Of a stretch of DNA of 64,000 nucleotides, positions 1 through 6,967 are shown piece by piece (positions within the stretch are counted from its first letter, which is position 1; every line of letters starts with the position of its first letter). Source of the DNA: Amycolatopsis tucumanensis (GTDB lineage Bacteria; Actinomycetota; Actinomycetes; Mycobacteriales; Pseudonocardiaceae); contig NZ_JAKGSD010000002.1 in the NCBI RefSeq assembly GCF_021654135.1, positions 203,171-267,170 of the forward strand, read 5' to 3'. The translations under genes were made by a program, and so were the position numbers. The notes below the pieces were generated by a model. It saw only the letters and a list, made by a program, of their open reading frames with translations, was not told the origin of the DNA and searched no databases.

Positions 1-78
1 GGAGTCGATGACCTCGAGGATGTCGATGGCCCGCTCGAGCGAGCGCATGCTCGTCGCGGGCTTGTCCGGCTCGGCCAT
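1..78 (-). CDS. IclR-family transcriptional regulator, N-terminal fragment (runs off the window)
   Basis: Only the first 26 codons lie in the window. The ATG is the complement of 76-78 and the peptide starts MAEPDKPATSMRSLERAIDI. The segment SLERAIDILEVI is typical of the first helix of the winged helix-turn-helix domain of IclR regulators, which control catabolic operons in response to small aromatic or dicarboxylic effectors. It follows the cyclase gene on the same strand after a 30-bp gap, so it is probably the last gene, or a close neighbour, of the operon starting near 4137. The DNA-binding assignment rests on this short stretch only. Confidence 0.7.
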   Translation of the reverse strand, partial: MAEPDKPATSMRSLERAIDILEVIDS

Positions 79-88
79 GAGCCACATC

Positions 89-101
89 TTCCCACACAGT
101 G
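89..101. promoter_or_regulatory. 13-bp motif shared with the operon promoter region (candidate IclR operator)
   Basis: TTCCCACACAGTG lies between the cyclase stop and the IclR start codon. An almost identical 13-mer (one mismatch) sits at 4154-4166, just upstream of the first gene of the operon. Two copies, each directly in front of a gene expected to be controlled by the same IclR protein, suggest an operator. This is inference; the motif is short. Confidence 0.3.
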
Positions 102-108
102 AGCACAG

Positions 109-1086
109 TCACCGGAGTGCGGTGGCGTTGGGTGGCGAGCCGACCCCTCCGACGAGGTGCAGGGGCTTGACGGTGACGAGCGCGTCCCACCTCCCGTGGA
201 CCCGGCTGTCGGCCACCAGGTCGGTGAGGTTCCACAGCTCCCCGAGCGGCACGCCGAGCTTGGCGATGAGCTCCTGGTGCATCATGCCCGCGTCCTCGGG
301 CGCGCCGGCCAGGTAGGTGTCGGCGGCGACCGGCAGGACTTCGACGGCGAAGGTGTCGGTGGCGAACAACGCGACCTGGTGGTCCCACAGCCACTCCGGC
401 AGGTCATGGGTCTGCCGGAAGCCGGTGGCGCGGCGGGCCTCGCGGACTTCGGCACGCAGGGCGGGCCCGGCGTCGAGGAACCACCGCGCCCACCCGGTGT
501 GGACCAGCACGAGGTCCCCGGGACGCACGCGTTCGCCCTGGGCCCGCAGCGCGCGGTCGAGGACGTCCACGTCCAGCGCGGGACCACGCCGGTGGTCCAG
601 CGGCGCACCCTCCGCGGCGAGAAGCCCGGCGACGTCGATGAGCAGGCCACGTCCGACGATCGGCTTCTCGGCCCAGCGCTGAACACCGAGCGCCGGCCGC
701 CCCGCCCGGATTTCGTCATCGGGCACCCCGTTGTAGAAGCCGTACCCGGACGCGCGCCGGTGCCGCAGGCCGTCGACCTGCGATGTGGCCTGCAAGTAGA
801 ACTCGCGCAGCACGTCATCGCGAGCCTCGGTGTGCGCGGACAGCAGCTCGTGGCGCGGCGCTTTCCGCGCACGCGCCATCGGCGGGTCGAACGCGTCGAG
901 GGCGTGGTCGAGGCTGAAGACCGCACCGCGGCTGACGCAGGCGAGCGCGTCGAGCACCTGCGCGGGACCGGCGAAGTTGGCCATCCCGCGTTCGGGATCG
1001 TGCTCGAAGACGCCCCAGCTCGAGCCGGGCGGGACGTGCCCACGCAGCTGCGCGTACGTGGGCACGTCCATGCGGTTGTCAGTCAC
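109..1086 (-). CDS. Cyclase-family metal-dependent hydrolase
   Basis: This 325-residue protein belongs to the cyclase family (PF04199, kynurenine formamidase-like metal hydrolases), which hydrolyse amide or lactone bonds with divalent metal. The segment QVDGLRHRRASGYGFYNG (about 104-121) corresponds to the family's D-x-x-x-H region followed by the FYNG/LYNG signature, and LVLVHTGW (about 195-202) is the usual second core strand. Length is normal for the longer bacterial branch. The start overlaps the 3' end of the upstream small membrane gene by 8 bp. Its place after a permease and an aldolase/dehydrogenase fusion suggests ring opening or hydrolysis in a catabolic route. The substrate is not recognisable. 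Confidence 0.75.
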   Translation of the reverse strand: MTDNRMDVPTYAQLRGHVPPGSSWGVFEHDPERGMANFAGPAQVLDALACVSRGAVFSLDHALDAFDPPMARARKAPRHELLSAHTEARDDVLREFYLQATSQVDGLRHRRASGYGFYNGVPDDEIRAGRPALGVQRWAEKPIVGRGLLIDVAGLLAAEGAPLDHRRGPALDVDVLDRALRAQGERVRPGDLVLVHTGWARWFLDAGPALRAEVREARRATGFRQTHDLPEWLWDHQVALFATDTFAVEVLPVAADTYLAGAPEDAGMMHQELIAKLGVPLGELWNLTDLVADSRVHGRWDALVTVKPLHLVGGVGSPPNATALR

Positions 1087-1345
1087 GGTCGGGGTCCTGC
1101 TTGCGGTAGGAGAGGGCGAAGGACAGCAACCCGGCGACGGAGGCGCCCCCGAACGCGTAGGGAGCGACGGCCGCGGCCCAGTGGCGGGCGGCGGTGGCTT
1201 CGCCTGCGGCGAGGGTCGCGATCTGCCCGACGACGATCGCCAGTCCGGCGAGGAGGAAGAACACGACGGTGAGGGCGAAGAGGAAGGTGGCGATCCGGAC
1301 TGTCCGGTTCGGACGGGAGGTGATCTGGTTCATCGTTGAACTCAT
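1079..1345 (-). CDS. Small membrane protein with two transmembrane helices
   Basis: An 88-residue protein with hydrophobic segments at about 18-42 and 58-79 and a charged C-terminus (RKQDPDRD). It lies between a TRAP-type large permease (25 bp upstream) and the cyclase gene (8-bp overlap), so it is cotranscribed with both. Its place next to a DctM-like permease makes it a candidate small transporter subunit, but canonical DctQ subunits are about twice as long with four helices, so it is not a standard DctQ. It could equally be an unrelated membrane protein. I do not recognise a named family. Confidence 0.6.
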   Translation of the reverse strand: MSSTMNQITSRPNRTVRIATFLFALTVVFFLLAGLAIVVGQIATLAAGEATAARHWAAAVAPYAFGGASVAGLLSFALSYRKQDPDRD

Positions 1346-1369
1346 GGGTCTGTTCCTTCGGTTTCGGCG

Positions 1370-2791
1370 TCAGACGGGGAGCACACCGACGGCGATGCCG
1401 ACGCCGAGGGCGAGGATGGGCAGGCAGTAGTACTTGAGCAGGGGCAGGAAGGTCTTGACCGGGTCGACCCTGGCGATGCCGGCCGCGACGTAGATCGGCG
1501 CGCCGGAGGGCGGAGAGGCTCCCTCGGTCGAGGCGAAGATCAGGACCGCGGCGGCGGCGATCGGCGCGGGAACGCCGGCGCCGACCAGGGCGGCCACCGC
1601 GACGGGCCCCACCGCGGCCATGGTCGCGCTCGCGGTGAGCGGGATCGCGATGGCCACGATGATCACGCCGATCGCGATCGCCATGATCCAGGCGGGCGCG
1701 TCGAGCCCGGCCAGCACGGTCTCCAGCTGTCCGGCGAGGCCGAGGTCGGCCAGGACGTTGGACGCGGAGAACGCGGCGACGATGGTGATGCCGATGACGC
1801 CGAACGACGGCGCCGCCTTGCCGATGACCGACCACCACCCGGAGGCGGTGCGGGGCAGGTGCTTGCGGCCGAGGAACAGCACCAGCGCGATCATCAGCAC
1901 CGGGATCCAGGTGATCAGGCTGATCACGTCCGGCATCGAGTAGGGCTGCGCGGGCAGTTTGGTGCCGTCGGCGAGCGCGACGGGCTTCTTCAGGGCCTCG
2001 CCGACGCCGGAGTACGTGCCCAGCGCTTCGGCGACGGGGCCGCGGGTGAGCAACAGCGGGACGAGGATCGGCAGGAACAGCAGCAACGAGGTCCAGCCTG
2101 AACGCAGGCTGCGGCCGAACGGGATCCGGTCGCTCTCGGCGATCGGTTCGATGCCGTTGCGCCGGATCAGGAACCACGACAGCACGATCCGGTAGCCCAG
2201 GCACCACAGCCCGGCAATGGCGAGGGGTTTGACGATCTCGTCGGCCTGCATGATCCCCTGCGCGGCGAGCCCGCCGACGAGGATGAACATGGTGGCCGAG
2301 AACGGGAACGTCACGCCCATCCCGGCGCCACCGGCGACCACGGTGGCGGCCAGTTCGGGCTTGACGCCGGACCGTTTCATCCACGGCACGGTGACCGAGC
2401 CGACCGCCGCCGTGACCGCGGCGCCGACGTGGGCGATCGCGCCGAAGATGCCGCCGGCGACGGTGGCCGTGTAGACCGGGCCGCCACGCAGCCGGCCCAG
2501 GACGGAGTTGAGCAGGTCGATCAGCTTGTCCAGCACCGGGGTCTTGGCGAGCAGGTAGGACATGAACACGAAGGCCAGCCCGGCGAAGGTGACCTCCTCC
2601 TGCATCGAGTCGACCACGGCGTGCTGGATGGCCGACCACGCGTATCCGCCGTCCTCGGTGCCGCCGAACACCGCGAAGCCGCACACGGCCACGAACCCGA
2701 GGATCATCGCCTCACCGATGTTGCGCTTGAACACCGCGTTCCACACGATGATGACCGCGACGAACGCGAGCAGAGCCCACACCCCGGTCAT
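1370..2791 (-). CDS. TRAP-type (DctM-like) large permease subunit
   Basis: A very hydrophobic 473-residue protein with more than ten predicted helices. The stretch from about residue 95 to 165, rich in Gly and Ala (GGPVYTATVAGGIFGAI, then VTVPWMKRSG), matches the DctM large subunit of TRAP transporters, which take up organic acids with sodium or protons. The start used (ATG at 2791) overlaps the stop of the upstream gene as TGATG; longer readings into that gene are spurious. No periplasmic DctP binding protein and no normal DctQ are present here, so the transporter is either reduced or its partner is elsewhere. Probably imports the substrate of this operon. Confidence 0.7.
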   Translation of the reverse strand: MTGVWALLAFVAVIIVWNAVFKRNIGEAMILGFVAVCGFAVFGGTEDGGYAWSAIQHAVVDSMQEEVTFAGLAFVFMSYLLAKTPVLDKLIDLLNSVLGRLRGGPVYTATVAGGIFGAIAHVGAAVTAAVGSVTVPWMKRSGVKPELAATVVAGGAGMGVTFPFSATMFILVGGLAAQGIMQADEIVKPLAIAGLWCLGYRIVLSWFLIRRNGIEPIAESDRIPFGRSLRSGWTSLLLFLPILVPLLLTRGPVAEALGTYSGVGEALKKPVALADGTKLPAQPYSMPDVISLITWIPVLMIALVLFLGRKHLPRTASGWWSVIGKAAPSFGVIGITIVAAFSASNVLADLGLAGQLETVLAGLDAPAWIMAIAIGVIIVAIAIPLTASATMAAVGPVAVAALVGAGVPAPIAAAAVLIFASTEGASPPSGAPIYVAAGIARVDPVKTFLPLLKYYCLPILALGVGIAVGVLPV

Positions 2792-4137
2792 CACGCCGTC
2801 CCGGCGAGGATCGCGGCGCGGCGCTGCGCCTCGTCGGCTTCCACGGCGCGGCCCCCGAGCAGGCTGGCCGCGGCCTCGGCCGCCGGGATCACGATGACAC
2901 CGTCGTCGTCGCCGACGACCACGTCGCCGGGCCGCACGACCACCCCGCCGACCGCGACCGGCACGTCCACCTGGCCAGGGCCGTTCTTGTACGGCCCGGC
3001 CGGGCAGGCACCGCGGGCCCACGCCGGGAAGCCGATCTTCTCCAGTTCGCTCACGTCGCGCAGCACCCCGTCGGCCACGATGCCCCGGACCCCGCGGCGC
3101 TTGGCGCGCTCGGCCATCAGCTCGCCCAGCAGCGCCCGGCTGGTGTCGCCGCCACCGTTGACGACCAGCACGTCACCCGGCCGTGAGCAGGCGATCGCCC
3201 GGTGCAGGGCCAGGTTGTCGCCGTGGGGCACCCACACGGTGCGGGCGCGGCCGACTACGCGGGCGCCCTTCCACAGCGCGTGTATTCCGCCGTCGAGCAT
3301 CCCCATACGATCGCGCGCGTCGCCGATGTTGGCGACGGCGAGTCCCTCGAACTCCGGCCACAGGTCCTCGGCGGGCGCGAGCGCGGCGTCCGCGCGGCCA
3401 CGGTGCACCTCCGCGGTGGCCCTGGTCATCACCGGCAGCACCCCGAGTGAATCGAGCAGTGCCGCGGCCGCGTCGGCTTCACCAGCGCGCCGGGCGGCGT
3501 GTTTGAGCGTGCCGTCGTGCAGCCGGTTCACCGCCGCGTCTCCGCCGGACAGTTCGCGGGCCATCTGCTCACGCACCCAGTCCTCCGCGCCCGCCGCGCG
3601 ACCCGCCAGGACCGACTCCACGATCAGCGCACCCAGGCCCTTCATGAAGGTGCTGCGCAGCAACTTCCGGCCGGACGCCGCGCCGGGTGCTCCCCCGATG
3701 TCGTCCACGCGCGCACCCAGCTGCTCGAAGGTCGTGGCGGCCCGGGCGGAGGCGTGACCGCTGATGATCACCGGGGTGGCGGCGCCGTGGGCGGGCACCG
3801 ACCCGATCACCGCCACGTCGGCGAACCGGCTCTCGCCCACCGTATCCGCGATCGTGCGCTTGACCTCGGGCGCGGCCGCGTTCATGTCCACGTACACGGC
3901 CGCGGGCGGCAGGAATCGCGCGACCGACTCCGCGGCTTCGACCGCGGCGCGCCCGCCGACCAGGCTCAGCACCACGTCCGCGTCACGGACCGCCGCCTCC
4001 GGAGTGTCCGCGCGTTGCACGCCCGCCGGCGTCGCGTTGTCGGCGGGGTCGTACCCCACCACGTTCCAGCCGCGCGCGACAAGGCCGGCCGCGTAGAGCG
4101 TCCCGGCCTCGCCGAGCCCCAGCACCGACATCCGCAT
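2791..4137 (-). CDS. Fusion: 6PGDH/HIBADH-like dehydrogenase + RraA-like (HMG/CHA) aldolase domain
   Basis: A two-domain protein of about 448 residues. Residues 1-160 form a Rossmann domain starting SVLGLGEAG, of the 6-phosphogluconate/3-hydroxyisobutyrate dehydrogenase type; 170-255 resembles the DUF1932-like helical domain of that family. From about 270 to the end it is an RraA/4-hydroxy-4-methyl-2-oxoglutarate aldolase domain: GDVLVVNGGG, then ADGVLRDVSELEKIGFPAWA, the Arg/Asp-containing active-site segment, then PGDVVVGDDDGVIVIP. Start: AAGGAGG at 4142-4148 precedes two in-frame ATGs at 4137 and 4131; 4131 has the more usual spacing, so either may be real. First gene of the operon. Joining oxidoreductase and pyruvate-type aldolase suggests two consecutive steps on one hydroxy-acid. 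Confidence 0.75.
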   Translation of the reverse strand: MRMSVLGLGEAGTLYAAGLVARGWNVVGYDPADNATPAGVQRADTPEAAVRDADVVLSLVGGRAAVEAAESVARFLPPAAVYVDMNAAAPEVKRTIADTVGESRFADVAVIGSVPAHGAATPVIISGHASARAATTFEQLGARVDDIGGAPGAASGRKLLRSTFMKGLGALIVESVLAGRAAGAEDWVREQMARELSGGDAAVNRLHDGTLKHAARRAGEADAAAALLDSLGVLPVMTRATAEVHRGRADAALAPAEDLWPEFEGLAVANIGDARDRMGMLDGGIHALWKGARVVGRARTVWVPHGDNLALHRAIACSRPGDVLVVNGGGDTSRALLGELMAERAKRRGVRGIVADGVLRDVSELEKIGFPAWARGACPAGPYKNGPGQVDVPVAVGGVVVRPGDVVVGDDDGVIVIPAAEAAASLLGGRAVEADEAQRRAAILAGTA

Positions 4138-4519
4138 TCTGCCTCCTTGCAGATTTCCACACAGTGGTAAGTCCTGCCGTTGTGCGGATAGTATTGCCAC
4201 ATGATGAGAGCAGAGTCAACGGTGAGCTGCGCCGGTCCGCCGCGCCGATCGCACGGGCGCACAGCGGCGCGCCTCACGGTGGTGCCGTCGGCGGCGTGCT
4301 CGAGTGCCCCGGACCTTGCCCATAGCCGGCACGTCACATCGGGGCTCGGCGCGCACGACCACTGTCCGATGTGGACCCGCGCCGTCCACTTGGCTGGGAT
4401 GCTGCTGGTCGTCTCGCGGTGTCAGGACCAGCCGATCCGGACAGCTCCCCGGCGTCGCGTAGAAGCCGGCCGGGTCCGCCACCGCACCGCCATGCAGGGC
4501 CCGTCCGGAGCGGGTCACA
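4138..4519. other. Divergent intergenic region, no gene seen
   Basis: About 380 bp between the operon on the minus strand and the secreted-protein gene on the plus strand. It holds the Shine-Dalgarno AAGGAGG (4142-4148) for the minus operon and the 13-bp candidate IclR motif at 4154-4166 (TTTCCACACAGTG). Open frames here have poor codon bias and I read them as chance. Confidence 0.5.
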
Positions 4520-5161
4520 ATGGAGCACATGAAGAGGGGGCTTCGCCGCTGCATGCTGGCCTTGCTGGGCGTCTTGACGCTGGCGATCCCGTCGGCCGCT
4601 GAGATGACGAGACCCGCGGCGCCACAGATTGCCGGGCCGCCGCCGGTGGTGCCGGGCTGCGAACAGGGTTGCGAGACGATGTTCTCCGCCGCGCTGCCCG
4701 ACGGGCACCGGCTCGACGGGCTGCACGGAGTCGGCGGCAACGTGCTGGCGTACTGGGACGGCGCGAGCCTGGTCGACACGACACAGGTCCGTGGCAGCGA
4801 CGGGCAACCCTACGAGCGGGTGACGGCCGGACTCTGCGGCGCGGGGCGGTGTGCCGTCGCGTTCGAGTTCGGCGCGCACTCCGCGGCCGTCGCGGCGCTG
4901 CGGCTCGACACGAAGATCACGGTGGACACCGCGGTGGAAGGCGTGGCGGCCGACGTGCGGGACCTCAACGCCGACGGTGTGCCGGACGCCGCGGTGCGGC
5001 AGAGCACGTACGAGCCCAGCTTCGCGCTCGCCCCGCTGTACTGGATGACGTATGTGCAGCAGGACGACCACCTGGTGCCCACCGGCTGCACGACGCCGGT
5101 GCAGGCCTACGAGGAGGCCCCGATCACCGTGGCGACCGGGGCTTGCCCGACGAACGTCTAG
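4520..5161 (+). CDS. Secreted protein of unknown function
   Basis: A 213-residue protein with an N-terminal signal peptide: KRGLRR, a hydrophobic core at about 11-24 and a likely cleavage near SAAE (about 25-28). The mature part has several Cys residues (about 47, 51, 105, 109 and two near the C-terminus), compatible with disulfides outside the cell. DLNADGVPD (about 148-156) resembles a calcium-binding Asp-rich loop as found in FG-GAP/dockerin-like proteins. ATG codons at 4520 and 4529 are both possible starts. I do not recognise a family. It stands alone, convergent with the VapBC pair. Confidence 0.65.
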   Translation: MEHMKRGLRRCMLALLGVLTLAIPSAAEMTRPAAPQIAGPPPVVPGCEQGCETMFSAALPDGHRLDGLHGVGGNVLAYWDGASLVDTTQVRGSDGQPYERVTAGLCGAGRCAVAFEFGAHSAAVAALRLDTKITVDTAVEGVAADVRDLNADGVPDAAVRQSTYEPSFALAPLYWMTYVQQDDHLVPTGCTTPVQAYEEAPITVATGACPTNV

Positions 5162-5242
5162 AACGCCAGGACGCTTTGTCGGCGCGTAGCCGTCGAGGAC
5201 GGTTGGCGGGGGTCGAGCCGGCTCAGCCCCTTGACGCGTCGA

Positions 5243-5647
5243 CTACCGGCTGATCCCTTCGGCCAGGGAGGTCGCCCGGGCGAGACGGTGATCGGTGGTG
5301 AGAACCCGCGCGTGCAGGCGCGCGGCGAGCTCGACGTAGAGCGCATCAGCGAGACGGAGATCCGCCCGGCGCGCCCAGGCGCCGGCGGCGAGTTCGACGA
5401 CCGGATGCCGCGTGACGGGGATCGTGGCCAACGCGTTCAGCGCCACGTCGACCTCGGAAGCAGGCAGCTCGCCGGCACGCTCCAGTCGCCCCAACGCGGA
5501 CAGGACCTCGGCATCCAGGTGCGCCGGCGCGTGCAGGACGGTACCGGCGAGCCGCTTCTTCGCGGCGGCCGCGTAGTCGGTGCCTGCCAGCAAGTCCACG
5601 AGCACCGACGCGTCCAGGACCGCGATCTCCGCCGGCGCGTCACTCAT
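5243..5647 (-). CDS. vapC: VapC-type PIN-domain toxin ribonuclease
   Basis: A 134-residue PIN domain. The acidic residues that bind magnesium are all visible: Asp12 (AVLDASVLVD), Glu47 (DAEVLSAL), Asp101 (LRLADALYVE) and Asp119 (LTTDH). VapC toxins cleave tRNA or rRNA when released from antitoxin. The start at 5647 overlaps the end of the antitoxin gene by 8 bp, the normal antitoxin-first order. Nothing is missing, so the toxin should be active. Target RNA cannot be predicted. Confidence 0.88.
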   Translation of the reverse strand: MSDAPAEIAVLDASVLVDLLAGTDYAAAAKKRLAGTVLHAPAHLDAEVLSALGRLERAGELPASEVDVALNALATIPVTRHPVVELAAGAWARRADLRLADALYVELAARLHARVLTTDHRLARATSLAEGISR

Positions 5648-5870
5648 CCTCGGCACCGGCCAGCTCCGCGCGAGCGCCGTCCAAAGCCTCGACAGCAGCC
5701 TCGTGCGAGACTGTTCGCCGCGGCGACGGGAGGGCGTCCAGCCAGGCGTCCATGGCACGACGTTGCAGCTCGTCCGCGATCGCCGCCTGCACCAGCGCGG
5801 ATACGTTCAGGTCCGCAGCCTTGGCGCGTTCGGCCAGCTCATCGGGCACGTAGACATTCAACCTCGCCAT
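5640..5870 (-). CDS. vapB: VapB-type ribbon-helix-helix antitoxin
   Basis: A 76-residue protein beginning MARLNVYVPDELAERAKAAD, a ribbon-helix-helix strand and helix that forms the DNA-binding dimer; the acidic C-terminal tail (ALDGARAELAGAEDE) would wrap the VapC active site. The start at 5870 was chosen because the RHH fold begins there and because a -10 element lies exactly one leaderless spacing upstream. Longer readings add a Pro/Arg-rich tail of poor quality. Overlaps vapC by 8 bp. Expected to repress its own promoter as a VapBC complex. Confidence 0.85.
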   Translation of the reverse strand: MARLNVYVPDELAERAKAADLNVSALVQAAIADELQRRAMDAWLDALPSPRRTVSHEAAVEALDGARAELAGAEDE

Positions 5871-5890
5871 ACACACACTATACACACACG
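5871..5890 (-). promoter_or_regulatory. vapBC promoter, probably leaderless, within a TG/CA repeat operator
   Basis: Read on the minus strand the region is CGTGTGTGTATAGTGTGTGT followed directly by the ATG. TATAGT (complement of 5877-5882) ends 6 nt before the start codon, the spacing at which transcription would begin at or next to the ATG. The flanking GTGTGTAT repeats, one including the start codon, are a plausible binding site for the RHH antitoxin. Confidence 0.5.
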
Positions 5891-6012
5891 CCAGGGGTCG
5901 CTCGTGATCATCGGCGATTTCGCAACCGGGGCGCGGGATCCGGGACACGCCTGCTGGGCGGCCAGAACGCCGCGACGCTGGAAGCGGGGGCAAGTTCGAT
6001 CAGGACGAGACG

Positions 6013-6243
6013 GTGTGCGTCGACGAGGGGTACGCCCTCACCGGGGGCGGCTGGGAATGCGCCGAAAACGCCCCGAACAGCCACCGGTACATGCCGATCT
6101 ACTCGCGCGGCGTCTGCAAGAACAAATCGACCGAGGGCTGGCGCGGCTGGGTGGTCCGGGTCCTGCCGCCGCGTGGCGAGAAGGGGGAGGAGGACGAGCA
6201 CATGTGGGTGTACGCCTGCGGAATCCGCATCAAGCCGGACTGA
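6013..6243 (+). CDS. Hypothetical Cys- and Trp-containing protein, possibly 5'-truncated
   Basis: A 76-residue frame with strong actinobacterial codon bias from GTG at 6013 and four Cys residues, ending in MWVYACGIRIKPD. The same frame stays open back to 5908 (encoding GSGGKFDQDET just before the GTG) but offers no other start codon, and there is no clear ribosome-binding site. It may therefore be the remainder of a longer, probably secreted gene cut at its 5' end near the VapBC module. A strong terminator follows at once, supporting that it was a real transcription unit. Family not recognised. Confidence 0.45.
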   Translation: MCVDEGYALTGGGWECAENAPNSHRYMPIYSRGVCKNKSTEGWRGWVVRVLPPRGEKGEEDEHMWVYACGIRIKPD

Positions 6244-6245
6244 TT

Positions 6246-6279
6246 GTGCGCCGCACACCGAGGCGGGTGCGCGGCGCAC
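6246..6279. terminator. Rho-independent-type hairpin between convergent genes
   Basis: GTGCGCCGCACACC (6246-6259) pairs with GGTGCGCGGCGCAC (6266-6279) with one mismatch, giving a 14-bp stem and a 6-nt loop. There is no U-tract, as is common in actinomycetes. It lies 3 bp after the stop at 6243 and about 30 bp beyond the doc stop at 6311, so it can serve both strands. Confidence 0.7.
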
Positions 6280-6310
6280 GGGGCGGTTGACCAGGTTCCG
6301 CGAACCGCAG

Positions 6311-6727
6311 TCAGGTGTCGAAGCGGAAGTCGGCGGGACCACGCGGCGGAGCGAGGTCAGGCCGGGTCCATCGGGCCAACCGCTCCGCGGCCTCCGCATA
6401 CTGGACCGCACCCGTGGAAACCCCGATGACGAGGTCGTACGCCTCGTCCTCGGGCGCATCGAGATCGAGACCGTTCAGACCGTAGAACACGAAGACGGCC
6501 ATCCAGCCAAGCCGCTTGTTGCCATCGATCAGCGGATGGTGGCGCACGATCGACCCGAGCAGGACCGCAGCCTTCTCATGGAGGCCGGGGTAGGCGTCCT
6601 GCCCCATCACCGACACCTTCGGGCGGTGCGCCGCGGAGTCCAGCAGGCCCGCATCCCGCACCTTCGGCACTCCCAGATCCGATGCGAGAGCGAGCAGGTC
6701 CTCCAGATCGAGGTAGTCGATCCTCAC
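6311..6727 (-). CDS. doc: Doc-type toxin (Fic/Doc family)
   Basis: A 138-residue protein whose core HPLIDGNKRLGW (about 64-75) is the Fic/Doc active-site motif. The Lys in NKR, in place of the second Gly of Fic AMP-transferases, marks the Doc branch, whose founding member phosphorylates and inactivates elongation factor Tu. The N-terminal part (YLDLEDLLALA, then LLDSAAHRP) is also Doc-like. GTG start at 6727 overlaps the antitoxin stop as GTGA. The active motif is intact, so toxicity is expected without the antitoxin. Confidence 0.85.
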   Translation of the reverse strand: MRIDYLDLEDLLALASDLGVPKVRDAGLLDSAAHRPKVSVMGQDAYPGLHEKAAVLLGSIVRHHPLIDGNKRLGWMAVFVFYGLNGLDLDAPEDEAYDLVIGVSTGAVQYAEAAERLARWTRPDLAPPRGPADFRFDT

Positions 6728-6927
6728 TGGGCCAGCCGGTCGAGCAGCGAGGCGTACCGGCTTCGTCCCTCCTCGGACAGGGCGCGCACCCGATCATCCC
6801 GAACCCGGCGCGCCGCGGCTTCACCAATAGCACGCACCACTGCCTCGTGCTTGCTCACGCCTTGAGCCTCCGCGAGCATCGCGAGCGCGCGCTCCTGCTC
6901 CTCCGTCAAGCGCAGTGTCATCGCCAT
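6724..6927 (-). CDS. Ribbon-helix-helix antitoxin of the Doc module
   Basis: A 67-residue protein beginning MAMTLRLTEEQERALAMLAE, a CopG/ParD-like ribbon-helix-helix, followed by a basic linker (RRVRDDRVRAL) and a short tail that would cover Doc. It is not a classical Phd. An ATG three codons upstream (6936) is also in frame, but that codon overlaps the likely -10 box, so transcription should start near 6927 and the mRNA would be leaderless. Overlaps doc by 4 bp. Confidence 0.75.
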   Translation of the reverse strand: MAMTLRLTEEQERALAMLAEAQGVSKHEAVVRAIGEAAARRVRDDRVRALSEEGRSRYASLLDRLAQ

Positions 6928-6936
6928 GCTGTCCAT

Positions 6937-6953
6937 GATACCAATCTGGTATC
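6937..6953. promoter_or_regulatory. Perfect 17-bp palindrome, operator of the antitoxin-doc pair
   Basis: GATACCA-ATC-TGGTATC is a perfect inverted repeat with 7-bp arms. On the minus strand it runs into TATCAT (complement of 6935-6940), a good -10 box placed 7 nt from the ATG at 6927. Binding of the RHH antitoxin here would cover the -10 element. Confidence 0.6.
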
Positions 6954-6967
6954 AAGATCGTTTGCTG

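Noticed and set aside
1083..2684. Long frame on the minus strand over the TRAP permease region
   Set aside because: Arg-rich, no family features, wrong codon-position GC; shadow of the 1370-2791 gene.
4201..4602. Open frame in the 4.1-4.5 kb intergenic region
   Set aside because: Poor codon bias, no ribosome-binding site, overlaps the secreted-protein gene start.
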